This document shows positions 8,434 through 16,202 of a stretch of 64,000 bases of DNA, piece by piece. Source of the stretch: Thetidibacter halocola (GTDB lineage: Bacteria > Pseudomonadota > Alphaproteobacteria > Rhodobacterales > Rhodobacteraceae); contig NZ_JAGTUU010000007.1 of assembly GCF_018224955.1 (NCBI RefSeq), positions 186,001-250,000 of the forward strand, written 5' to 3'. Both the position numbers and the translations under genes were made by a program. The notes below the pieces were generated by a model that made no database searches, had not been told where the DNA came from, and was given only the letters and a program-made list of their open reading frames with translations. Position 1 is the stretch's first letter. Each line of letters opens with the position of its first letter.

Positions 8434-9260
8434 TGCCGCGCCCCCCACGAGGCCGAGGCATGCTTGCGTGTATAGAACTCTCCCATCAGGCCGATCATAA
8501 GCAGCGCGATGGAGACGTAAAGCGCGTATTCCCAGTCGGAATTGCGCGGGTTGTAATTGACGAAGGCATAGCCGCGCGACTGGTCGATGGTGTGGAACAG
8601 CGGGTTCCAGTCGAAGATGACCAGCATGTATCCGGGCATCGCGTTGGCCACGAACATCTTGCCCGAGGCGATCATGTTGGCCCGTTGGTAGACCGTCGAG
8701 ATGATGGACACCGGTGTCGGCGCCCAGGGCTTGATCGCCAGGAAGACCATGCCGATCGCCGCCCCCGAGAACCACGACAGCAACACCATGGAAAGGCAGC
8801 CGATCGGGTCGTGGATTTCCATCATCACGAAGGGATTGAAGGCCACGTCGTAGACGAACAGGATCGCCAGCAGCGACAGCATCTGGATATAGAGCGTGCT
8901 CAGCATGGCCGCCGCGATCGAGATCGCCGTGTTCATCGGCGCGTGCTGCATCATCGGGCTGGCCGGCCCCTCGGACGCGACCACGGCGCCCAGCGTCTTT
9001 GAATGGGTCATGTAGAGGAACACGCCGGTCATGATGTAGACCATGAAGTCGCCGCGCACCGCGGTGCCCCGCATGCCGAGCACCTTGAACATGAAATAGA
9101 AGGCGAGCACGAAGATCACCGTCTGCAACATGTTCATGAAGATCGCCATGAAGGCGTTGCCATGCGTCTTGCGCACCGCGCGGACCGCATTGTGATAGAT
9201 CAACTCCGAGATGTAGAGCGCGGAACCAAGACGCGACCGCGGTGCCGTGATATGAAACAT
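8430..9260 (-). CDS. Polysaccharide ABC exporter permease (KpsM/Wzm-like)
   Basis: A 276-residue inner-membrane protein of the ABC-2 polysaccharide export type. Several hydrophobic segments are visible (about 40-60, 70-88, 110-135, 150-175, 245-265), and the family length is about 260. The start at 9260 was chosen over an extension that would overlap the divergent cysQ side. No ATPase gene lies beside it. The matching KpsT-like ATPase and KpsE-like protein are at 48.4-50.7 kb. The stop overlaps the start of the SH3 protein gene by four bases. Confidence 0.8.
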   Translation of the reverse strand: MFHITAPRSRLGSALYISELIYHNAVRAVRKTHGNAFMAIFMNMLQTVIFVLAFYFMFKVLGMRGTAVRGDFMVYIMTGVFLYMTHSKTLGAVVASEGPASPMMQHAPMNTAISIAAAMLSTLYIQMLSLLAILFVYDVAFNPFVMMEIHDPIGCLSMVLLSWFSGAAIGMVFLAIKPWAPTPVSIISTVYQRANMIASGKMFVANAMPGYMLVIFDWNPLFHTIDQSRGYAFVNYNPRNSDWEYALYVSIALLMIGLMGEFYTRKHASASWGARQ

Positions 9261-9408
9261 GGCTCTCTGCTCCGAAAAGCGGCAGGGCGTCTGCTGCGCC
9301 TGTGTGTCCGGGATGCCCGGCTTGCCGTTCGTCCTCGAACGCAGCATAAGGCGGCGAGCGTTGCAAATCAATAAATCCGCGCGGCTGGCGCGGGCATGGA
9401 GGATTGCC

Positions 9409-10206
9409 TTGAATTATTCCGAACTGGTGACCGTGATGCGGAAACTGGCCCTGGAGGCGGGCGACAGGATCATGCAGATCTACGATGCCGATGATTTCGA
9501 TGTGAAGGTGAAATCTGATGCAAGCCCGGTGACAGAGGCCGACGAGGCCGCCGACGCGCTGATCTCGGCAGGCCTGCGAAGCGCCTTTCCGGACATGGCC
9601 CTTGTCACCGAGGAGCAGGCAGACAGCCATGATACGCAGGCGATGACCTTTCTCATTGTCGATCCATTGGACGGGACCAAGGAATTCATCAACCGTCGCG
9701 GCGACTTCACCGTAAACATCGCGCTGGTCGAGGATGGCGTGCCGACGCGCGGCGTCGTCTATGCTCCGGCCAAGGGGCGGATGTTCTACACGGATGCGCT
9801 GGGCCAGTCGGTCGAGGAGCAGGGCCCCTTCGATGCTGAGACGCCGGGCCAGACGCGACCGATCCATGTAACACGACCCGACAACGATGCGCTGATGGTG
9901 GTGGCCTCGAAATCGCACCGCGACCAGGCGACCGACGACTATATCGGGAAGTACGCGGTCAAGGACATGACCAGCGCGGGATCGTCGCTGAAGTTCTGTC
10001 TGGTGGCCACGGGCGAGGCGGATCTCTATCCTCGGCTCGGGCGGACGATGGAATGGGACACGGCGGCGGGCCACGCTGTCCTGGCCGGCGCGGGCGGGCA
10101 GGTGGTGCGTTTCGACGATCACACGCCGCTGTCCTACGGCAAGACAGGCTTCGCAAATCCGTTCTTCATCGCCTACGCGCCGGGGGTCGCTTTGAAAGGT
10201 GCGTGA
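9409..10206 (+). CDS. cysQ: 3'(2'),5'-bisphosphate nucleotidase (PAP phosphatase)
   Basis: A 265-residue inositol-monophosphatase-fold enzyme that hydrolyses 3'-phosphoadenosine 5'-phosphate to AMP, removing the inhibitory product of sulfotransfer and PAPS reduction. The metal-binding motif DPLDGTKEF begins at Asp85, with the conserved Glu pair near 68-69 and WDTAAGH at 216-222. I place the start at the TTG at 9409 because TGGAGGA precedes it; no in-frame ATG lies close, and longer frames run into the divergent permease. It sits between the exporter permease and galU, 6 kb from a sulfotransferase gene. Confidence 0.88.
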   Translation: MNYSELVTVMRKLALEAGDRIMQIYDADDFDVKVKSDASPVTEADEAADALISAGLRSAFPDMALVTEEQADSHDTQAMTFLIVDPLDGTKEFINRRGDFTVNIALVEDGVPTRGVVYAPAKGRMFYTDALGQSVEEQGPFDAETPGQTRPIHVTRPDNDALMVVASKSHRDQATDDYIGKYAVKDMTSAGSSLKFCLVATGEADLYPRLGRTMEWDTAAGHAVLAGAGGQVVRFDDHTPLSYGKTGFANPFFIAYAPGVALKGA

Positions 10207-10259
10207 CCTGCAGGCGCGACTCTGCCGGACCTGCGCTCAGCGGGCTCAAGACCGCGCCG

Positions 10260-10282
10260 CATGGCGTCAACAAAACGCCATG
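10260..10282. other. Inverted repeat in the cysQ-galU spacer
   Basis: CATGGCGT at 10260-10267 and ACGCCATG at 10275-10282 are a perfect 8-base inverted repeat with a 7-base A-rich loop. No T run follows, so a true terminator is doubtful. The 204-base spacer also holds a TATAGT box at 10352-10357 that could be the galU -10 element, without a clear -35. Confidence 0.4.
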
Positions 10283-10410
10283 AATCTGTGCATAGGTGGT
10301 GAAAAACAGGACTAAGCTTACAGTAATCCCTGCCCGGGTATGGTTTCGCGCTATAGTGGTAGGGTGGAATTCATGCCATAAGCCGTACAGCGGACCTAAA
10401 GGAGCTGGCC

Positions 10411-11301
10411 ATGCGCAAGAAGATCACCAAGGCGATTTTTCCGGTCGCGGGACTGGGAACGCGCTTTCTTCCGGCGACCAAATCTGTCCCCAAGGAAATC
10501 ATGACGCTCGTCGACCGGCCGCTGGTGCAATACGCCATCGACGAGGCACGCGCCGCCGGGATCAAGGAATTCATCTTCGTCACCTCGCGTGGCAAGGGCG
10601 CGCTGGAGGATTACTTCGACCACGCCCCGCAGCTGGAACAGGAGCTGCGCAAGAAGGGCAAGCATGACCTGCTTGAAACCCTGCGGTCGACCAACATGGA
10701 GTCGGGCGAGGTCGCCTATCTGCGGCAGCATCGTGCGCTGGGCCTTGGCCACGCGGTCTGGTGCGCCCGCCGCCTGATCCACAACGAACCCTTCGCAGTC
10801 ATGCTGCCCGACGACGTGATCGCGGCCGAAAAGCCCTGCCTGCAGCAGATGGTCGAGGCCTACGAGGAAACCGGCGGCAACATGGTCGCCGCGATGGAGG
10901 TGCCGGCCGAGCGCGCCTCGGCCTATGGCATTCTCGACGTGCGCGAGGACATGGGCTCGATCGTGTCGGTCAAGGACATGGTCGAAAAGCCCAAGGCAGG
11001 CGAGGCGCCGTCGAACCTGGCGGTGATCGGGCGCTACATCCTGACGCCCGCCGTGCTGCGCAACCTCAACAAGATGAAGGCCGGCGCGGGTGGCGAGATC
11101 CAGCTGACCGACGCCATCGCGCAGGAAATCGACGGCAACGGCGTCTATGGCTTCCGCTTCCGCGGCCAGCGCTTCGATTGCGGGTCCAAGGCGGGCTTCC
11201 TCCAGGCGACCGTGGCCTTTGGCCTGGCGCGGGACGAGTTGCGCGATGACCTCGAATCCTTCCTGCACGAGATTATCGCGGCGCGCAAAGCGGCCGAATA
11301 A
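10411..11301 (+). CDS. galU: UTP-glucose-1-phosphate uridylyltransferase
   Basis: A 296-residue cytoplasmic enzyme that makes UDP-glucose from UTP and glucose-1-phosphate. The N-terminal nucleotide loop AGLGTRFLPATKSVPKEI is at about 13-31. VEKP and the C-terminal GxRFDCGSKxG motif are present. AAAGGAGC precedes the ATG. It is followed after 3 bases by galE, forming a UDP-glucose/UDP-galactose supply module that leads into the glycosyltransferases. Confidence 0.95.
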   Translation: MRKKITKAIFPVAGLGTRFLPATKSVPKEIMTLVDRPLVQYAIDEARAAGIKEFIFVTSRGKGALEDYFDHAPQLEQELRKKGKHDLLETLRSTNMESGEVAYLRQHRALGLGHAVWCARRLIHNEPFAVMLPDDVIAAEKPCLQQMVEAYEETGGNMVAAMEVPAERASAYGILDVREDMGSIVSVKDMVEKPKAGEAPSNLAVIGRYILTPAVLRNLNKMKAGAGGEIQLTDAIAQEIDGNGVYGFRFRGQRFDCGSKAGFLQATVAFGLARDELRDDLESFLHEIIAARKAAE

Positions 11302-11304
11302 GGC

Positions 11305-12291
11305 ATGACCGACAACGTCCTCGTCACCGGCGGCGCCGGCTATATCGGCAGCCACGCCTGCAAGGCGCTGCGCGCTGCGGGATTTACCCCTGTTACCTAC
11401 GACAACCTGTCGACCGGATGGCAGGACGCTGTGAAATTCGGGCCGTTCGAACAGGGCGACCTGATGGACCGTGCCACGCTGGACGCGGTCTTTGCCCGCT
11501 GGCAGCCGGTGGCGGTCATGCATTTCGCCGCCCTCAGCCAGGTCGGCGAAGCGATGGCCAAGCCCGGCCTCTACTGGCGCAACAATGTCGAGGGCTCGCT
11601 GACCCTGATCGAGGCGGCGGTCGCGGCGGGTTGCATGAACTTCGTCTTTTCGTCAACCTGTGCCACCTATGGCGAGCACGACAATGTCGTGCTCGACGAA
11701 AACACCCTGCAGGAGCCGCTGAACGCCTATGGCGCGTCCAAGCGCGCGGTGGAAAACATCCTGCGCGATTTCGAGGGGGCCTATGGTCTGAAATCGGTGA
11801 TCTTCCGCTATTTCAATGTGGCCGGCGCCGATCCGGATGGCGAGGTGGGCGAACACCACCGCCCCGAGACGCACCTGATCCCGGTCATGCTCGAGGCGAT
11901 CGATGGCAAGCGCCCGGCGCTGACGATCCACGGCACCGACTACGATACGCCCGATGGGACCTGCATCCGCGATTACGTGCATGTCTGCGACCTGGTGGAT
12001 GCGCATGTGCTGGGCCTGAATTGGCTGGAAGAGGGCAAGGGCAGCCGCGTCTTCAACCTGGGCACCGGCACGGGCTTCAGCGTGCGCGAGGTGATCGACG
12101 CCTCGCGCGCCGTGACCAATCTCGACGTGCCGTTCTCCGAGGGGCCGCGCCGCCCCGGTGATGCGACCAAGCTGGTCTCGGGCTCGACCCGGGCGGCCGC
12201 CGAACTGGGCTGGGCGCCAAGGCGCTCGACCATGCCGCAGATGATCGGGGATGCGTGGCTCTGGCACCGCACGGGCGCGTATGAGCGCTGA
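11305..12291 (+). CDS. galE: UDP-glucose 4-epimerase
   Basis: A 328-residue short-chain dehydrogenase-type epimerase interconverting UDP-glucose and UDP-galactose. The NAD-binding loop GGAGYIGSH is at 9-17. Ser117 and the Tyr142-x3-Lys146 pair (AYGASK) are the catalytic residues. Length and motifs match true GalE. Its TGA shares a base with the ATG of the next glycosyltransferase gene (TGATG), so the module is coupled. Confidence 0.93.
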   Translation: MTDNVLVTGGAGYIGSHACKALRAAGFTPVTYDNLSTGWQDAVKFGPFEQGDLMDRATLDAVFARWQPVAVMHFAALSQVGEAMAKPGLYWRNNVEGSLTLIEAAVAAGCMNFVFSSTCATYGEHDNVVLDENTLQEPLNAYGASKRAVENILRDFEGAYGLKSVIFRYFNVAGADPDGEVGEHHRPETHLIPVMLEAIDGKRPALTIHGTDYDTPDGTCIRDYVHVCDLVDAHVLGLNWLEEGKGSRVFNLGTGTGFSVREVIDASRAVTNLDVPFSEGPRRPGDATKLVSGSTRAAAELGWAPRRSTMPQMIGDAWLWHRTGAYER

Positions 12292-13343
12292 TGCCGGGGG
12301 GCGGGCGGCTCTCTGATCTCTGGGCCGCCTACCGGGCGCGCATGGCGCGCCGTGCGCTGCTCTGGCGCAGTTTCCGCAGCCGACACCGCCTGGCGCCGGT
12401 TTCCGTCCATGAAAAGGCGATCCGCGCCGCGCCGATCCTCTGCTTCGCCGTCGTGCGGATCGAGGCGGCGCGCCTGCCCTGGTGGCTGGATCATCACAGG
12501 GCATTGGGCGTCGGACATTTCCTGGTGGTCGACAACGGCTCGACCGACGGAACGCGCGACGTGCTGGACGCGCCTGACATCTCGGTCTGGCGCACCGATG
12601 CGGTCTATCGGGAGGCGCGGTTCGGGCTGGACTGGGCCAGTTGGCTGCTCATGCGCCACGGGCACGGCAAGTGGTGCCTGACGCTGGATGCGGACGAGCT
12701 GCTGGTCTACCCGCATCACGACCGCGCCGGATTGTCGGCGTTGACAGCGGAACTGGACCGGCGCGGTCAGCCGGCCCTGGGCGCCCTGATGCTCGATCTC
12801 TATCCAAGGGGGCCGCTGGGAGCGGGGGACTATCGACCCGGAACCGATCCGGTGCAGACGATCCCCTGGTTCGACACGGCGTATCGCGCCCGGCGCGTCG
12901 GCCCGCGCCGCAAGCTGTGGGTGCAGGGCGGCGTGCGCGACCGTGCCTTTTTCGCCGAGACGCCAGAGCGCGCGCCGACCCTGAACAAGCTGCCGCTGGT
13001 CCGTTGGAACCGGCGCTTTGCCTACGACAACTCGACCCACACCGCCCTGCCGCCCCGGCTGAACATGGCCTATCCCGGCCCGCCCGGCCTGCTGGACGAG
13101 CCTGATGCGCTGTCGGGCGTCCTGCTGCACACCAAGTTCCTGCCCGAGATCGTCGGCAAGTCCGCCATCGAGAAGTCGCGGGGCCAGCATTTCCACGACC
13201 CCACCCTGTTCCACGGCTACTACGACGCCATCACCGGCGCGCCCGACCTCTGGCATCCCGGGGCACAGCGCTACTGCGACTGGCGGCAACTGGTCGACCT
13301 GGGGCTGATGTCCGCGGCGGGCTGGCAGCCGCCCGAGGGATAA
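12291..13343 (+). CDS. Glycosyltransferase, GT2-like (paralogue A)
   Basis: A 350-residue putative glycosyltransferase of the Glyco_tranf_2_4 (PF13704) kind. The fold markers are an early FAVVRIEAARLPWWLDHHRALGV region, VVDNGSTDGT at about 79-88, and the metal-binding DxD as LTLDADE (Asp133, Asp135). The C-terminal half has WVQGGVRDRAFF and a conserved LHTKFL. It is clearly paralogous to the next gene with the same length and motif order. No membrane segment is evident. Donor and acceptor are unknown. It is co-transcribed with galU-galE. Confidence 0.8.
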   Translation: MPGGGRLSDLWAAYRARMARRALLWRSFRSRHRLAPVSVHEKAIRAAPILCFAVVRIEAARLPWWLDHHRALGVGHFLVVDNGSTDGTRDVLDAPDISVWRTDAVYREARFGLDWASWLLMRHGHGKWCLTLDADELLVYPHHDRAGLSALTAELDRRGQPALGALMLDLYPRGPLGAGDYRPGTDPVQTIPWFDTAYRARRVGPRRKLWVQGGVRDRAFFAETPERAPTLNKLPLVRWNRRFAYDNSTHTALPPRLNMAYPGPPGLLDEPDALSGVLLHTKFLPEIVGKSAIEKSRGQHFHDPTLFHGYYDAITGAPDLWHPGAQRYCDWRQLVDLGLMSAAGWQPPEG

Positions 13344-13428
13344 GGGCTATGCAAGGGACGTTGTTGGGAATAATTTGTTAAAAAGAGGCGAATAGAGTGC
13401 GACCGTCGTCAGAAGGCGGCGGGACATC

Positions 13429-14481
13429 GTGGGCGGCAACGCCCCGGACAGGCAACAGGATCGGGCAGGCTTGGGTATCTGGCAGTCATATCGCATGCGC
13501 GTGCGCCGCAAGCGGCTGGGCCTGCGTGCGCTGCGCAAACGGCGTGAGCTGCGGCCCGTCGCCGATCGCACCGCCGATCTTTCCCGCCGCGACATCCTGC
13601 TGTTCTGCACCCAGCGGAACGAGGGCGCGCGCCTGCCGCATTTCCTCGATTATTACCGGGCTCTGGGCGTCAACCACTTCTTCTTCGTCGACAATGACAG
13701 CGACGACGGCTCGCTTCAGATACTGGCCCGACAGAAGGACGTGTCGGTCTGGACGACCCGCGCCAGCTACAAGCGGTCGCGCTATGGCGTGGACTGGATG
13801 AACTGGCTCTTGCGGCGCTACGGGCATGGCCATTGGTGCCTGACCGTCGACCCGGATGAGCTGTTTGTCTACCCGTTCTGCGACACGCGCCCCCTGCGGG
13901 CGCTGACCGACTGGCTGGAGGCGAGCAACGTCAAATCCTTCGGGGCCATGCTGCTGGACATGTATCCCAAGGGCCGGATCGACGCGCAGCCCTATCAGCC
14001 GGGGGATGACCCCCTGCGCATCGCCTGCTGGTTCGACGCCGGCAACTACGCGATCACGCGCAACCCCCAGCTTTGGAACCTCTGGATCCAGGGCGGGCCG
14101 CGGGCGCGGGTCTTTTTTCGCGACACGCCCGAAAAGGCGCCCGCGCTGAACAAGATCCCGCTGGTGAAATGGGACCGGCGCTATGTCTATGTCTCGTCCA
14201 CCCACAACCTGCTGCCGCGCGGGTTGAACCTGACCTATGACGAATGGGGCGGGGAAAAGACCAGCGGCATGTTGCTTCACACGAAATTCCTGTCCACCTT
14301 CCCGCAGAAGGCCGAGGAGGAGCTTGCCCGACGCCAGCATTACGGCGCTAGCCGCGAATACATCGCCTATGCCGACGGGATCCGCGACAATCCCGATCTC
14401 TGGTGCCGCTTCTCCGAGAAATACATCAATTGGCGCCAGCTTGAAATCCTCGGCCTGATGTCCAAGGGCAACTGGGCATGA
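13429..14481 (+). CDS. Glycosyltransferase, GT2-like (paralogue B)
   Basis: A 350-residue paralogue of the gene before it. It has CTQRNEGARLPHFLDYYRALGV, FVDNDSDDGS (87-96) and the DxD as LTVDPDE (Asp141, Asp143), then WIQGGPRARVFF and LHTKFL. The start is uncertain: GTG at 13429 has a purine-rich GGCGGG upstream and gives the full length; ATG at 13495 would shorten it by 22 residues. The 85-base gap before it is relatively AT-rich and might carry a promoter. Its stop overlaps the next start by four bases. It is more Lys/Asn-rich than paralogue A. Confidence 0.8.
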   Translation: MGGNAPDRQQDRAGLGIWQSYRMRVRRKRLGLRALRKRRELRPVADRTADLSRRDILLFCTQRNEGARLPHFLDYYRALGVNHFFFVDNDSDDGSLQILARQKDVSVWTTRASYKRSRYGVDWMNWLLRRYGHGHWCLTVDPDELFVYPFCDTRPLRALTDWLEASNVKSFGAMLLDMYPKGRIDAQPYQPGDDPLRIACWFDAGNYAITRNPQLWNLWIQGGPRARVFFRDTPEKAPALNKIPLVKWDRRYVYVSSTHNLLPRGLNLTYDEWGGEKTSGMLLHTKFLSTFPQKAEEELARRQHYGASREYIAYADGIRDNPDLWCRFSEKYINWRQLEILGLMSKGNWA

Positions 14482-16199
14482 GCGGCCGGCAGGGCGGCGG
14501 CCCCGTGGGCATCGTCATGCTGGTGCACACCGCCCTGCACAGGGCCGAACAGGTGGCTCGACACTGGGCACGGGCGGGGTGCCCCGTCGTGATCCATGTG
14601 GACCGGATCGTGCCCAGGGCGCGTTTCGACGCCTTCCGCCACAGCCTTGCCGACCTGGACCACGTGACGTTCTCACAGCGCCATCGCTGCGAATGGGGCT
14701 CGTGGGGGCTGGTGGCGGCCAGCCAGGACGCGTCGGACATGATGCTCGACCGCTTTCCGGACGTGCGGCATGTCTACCTCGCCTCTGGCTCCTGCCTGCC
14801 CTTGCGCCCCGTGCGCGAGTTGCAGGACTACCTGAACCGCCATCCCCGTACCGATTTCATCGAAAGCGCCACCACCCAGGACGTGCCCTGGACGGTCGAC
14901 GGGCTCAACCACGAACGGTTCACCCTGTTCTTCCCGTTCTCCTGGCGGCGCCAGCGGCGGCTCTTCGATGCCTTTGTCGAGGTGCAGCGCTCCTTGCGGG
15001 TGCGTCGGCGGATGCCCTCGGGGCTGGTGCCGCATCTGGGCAGCCAGTGGTGGTGCCTGACGCGTCAGACCCTGTCGGCCATCCTCCAGGACCCGAACCG
15101 CGCGCGGCATGACCGTTTCTTCCGGCAGGTCTGGATCCCGGACGAAGCCTATTTCCAGACGCTGGCGCGGAAGTATTCCACGCAGATCGAAAGCCGGTCG
15201 CTGACCCTGTCCAAGTTCGACTACCAGGGCAAGCCGCATGTCTTCTACGATGACCACATGCAGCTGTTGCGGCGGTCGGACTGTTTCGTGGCACGCAAGA
15301 TCTGGCCGCATGCCGACCGGCTCTATGACTTCTTCCTGTCCGACGACGGGCGCGCCGTGTCGCGGCAGGAACCGGCGCCGGGCAAGATCGACCGTCTGTT
15401 CGCCCGCGCGGTCGAGCGGCGCACGCGCGGCCGCCCCGGCCTGTTCAGCCAGAGCCGCTGGCCTAGAGCCGGCCGCACCACCGATGCCAGCGCCGCGAAA
15501 TACGCCGTCTTCCAGGGCTTCGCCGAGCTGTTCGAGGATTTCGAGGGCTGGTTGTCGCGGGCCACGGGCGCGCAGGTGCACGGCCATCTCTATGCGCCTG
15601 ACCGGGCGGAATTCGCCGGGCGTCAGGCGGTGATCGCCGGTGCTCTGTTCGACAGCGCCGCGTTGCGCGACGCCAACCCGCGCGCCTTCCTGACGAACCT
15701 GCTCTGGAACACGCGGGGCGAGCGGCAGTGTTTCCAGTATGGCCCCCGCGACACCGCCACGGCCTGCGCCATCATCGCCGCCGATCCCAATGCGCAGGTC
15801 AGCGTGATCTCGGGCGCCTGGGCCGTGCCGCTGTTCCAGTCCAATGCCAACTTCGCCGATATCCGTGCCGAGGCCGCGCGCCTGCAAGGCGTCGAGGCCA
15901 GGATGCTAAAGACCTGGCGCGATGGGCGCACCAGGGCGCGCGTCCGCATCTGGACCATGGCTGAATTCATCGAGGCACCGACAGAGGCGCTGCAACTGGT
16001 GCTCGAGGATGCGGGACCTGCCAAGGCGCCCCGCCTGTCCGAGGCGCCGCGCCTTCGCGACCTCGCGGGTTTTGGCCAGTTCCTGCAAAACCTCAAGAAC
16101 CAGGGGATGCATCCCTACCTGATGGGGGATTTCCCTGCCGATCCCATGGTGCCGGCGCCGAAAGACCCCGAACGCAAACCCTATCTCGTGCGAAAGTAG
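14478..16199 (+). CDS. Core-2/I-branching-type glycosyltransferase with extra C-terminal domain
   Basis: A 573-residue protein. Residues about 10-280 match the Branch (PF02485, GT14) family of beta-1,6-N-acetylglucosaminyl/xylosyl-type transferases: IVMLVHTALHRAEQVARHW, VIHVDRI, HRCEWGSWGLVAASQ and YLASGSCLPLRP. Residues about 320-573 form a second domain of unknown function. It lies between the GT2 pair and the sulfotransferase, overlapping the former by four bases and 3 bases from the latter. The family adds branches to glycans in eukaryotes; the bacterial substrates are mostly undefined. Function here is inferred from family and context. Confidence 0.75.
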   Translation: MSGRQGGGPVGIVMLVHTALHRAEQVARHWARAGCPVVIHVDRIVPRARFDAFRHSLADLDHVTFSQRHRCEWGSWGLVAASQDASDMMLDRFPDVRHVYLASGSCLPLRPVRELQDYLNRHPRTDFIESATTQDVPWTVDGLNHERFTLFFPFSWRRQRRLFDAFVEVQRSLRVRRRMPSGLVPHLGSQWWCLTRQTLSAILQDPNRARHDRFFRQVWIPDEAYFQTLARKYSTQIESRSLTLSKFDYQGKPHVFYDDHMQLLRRSDCFVARKIWPHADRLYDFFLSDDGRAVSRQEPAPGKIDRLFARAVERRTRGRPGLFSQSRWPRAGRTTDASAAKYAVFQGFAELFEDFEGWLSRATGAQVHGHLYAPDRAEFAGRQAVIAGALFDSAALRDANPRAFLTNLLWNTRGERQCFQYGPRDTATACAIIAADPNAQVSVISGAWAVPLFQSNANFADIRAEAARLQGVEARMLKTWRDGRTRARVRIWTMAEFIEAPTEALQLVLEDAGPAKAPRLSEAPRLRDLAGFGQFLQNLKNQGMHPYLMGDFPADPMVPAPKDPERKPYLVRK

Positions 16200-16202
16200 T
16201 CC

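Noticed and set aside
7840-10122. A 760-residue open frame on the minus strand across the exporter permease and cysQ
   Set aside because: It is a high-GC shadow frame: only its end coincides with the SH3 gene, and the genes for the permease and CysQ in other frames have clear family motifs.
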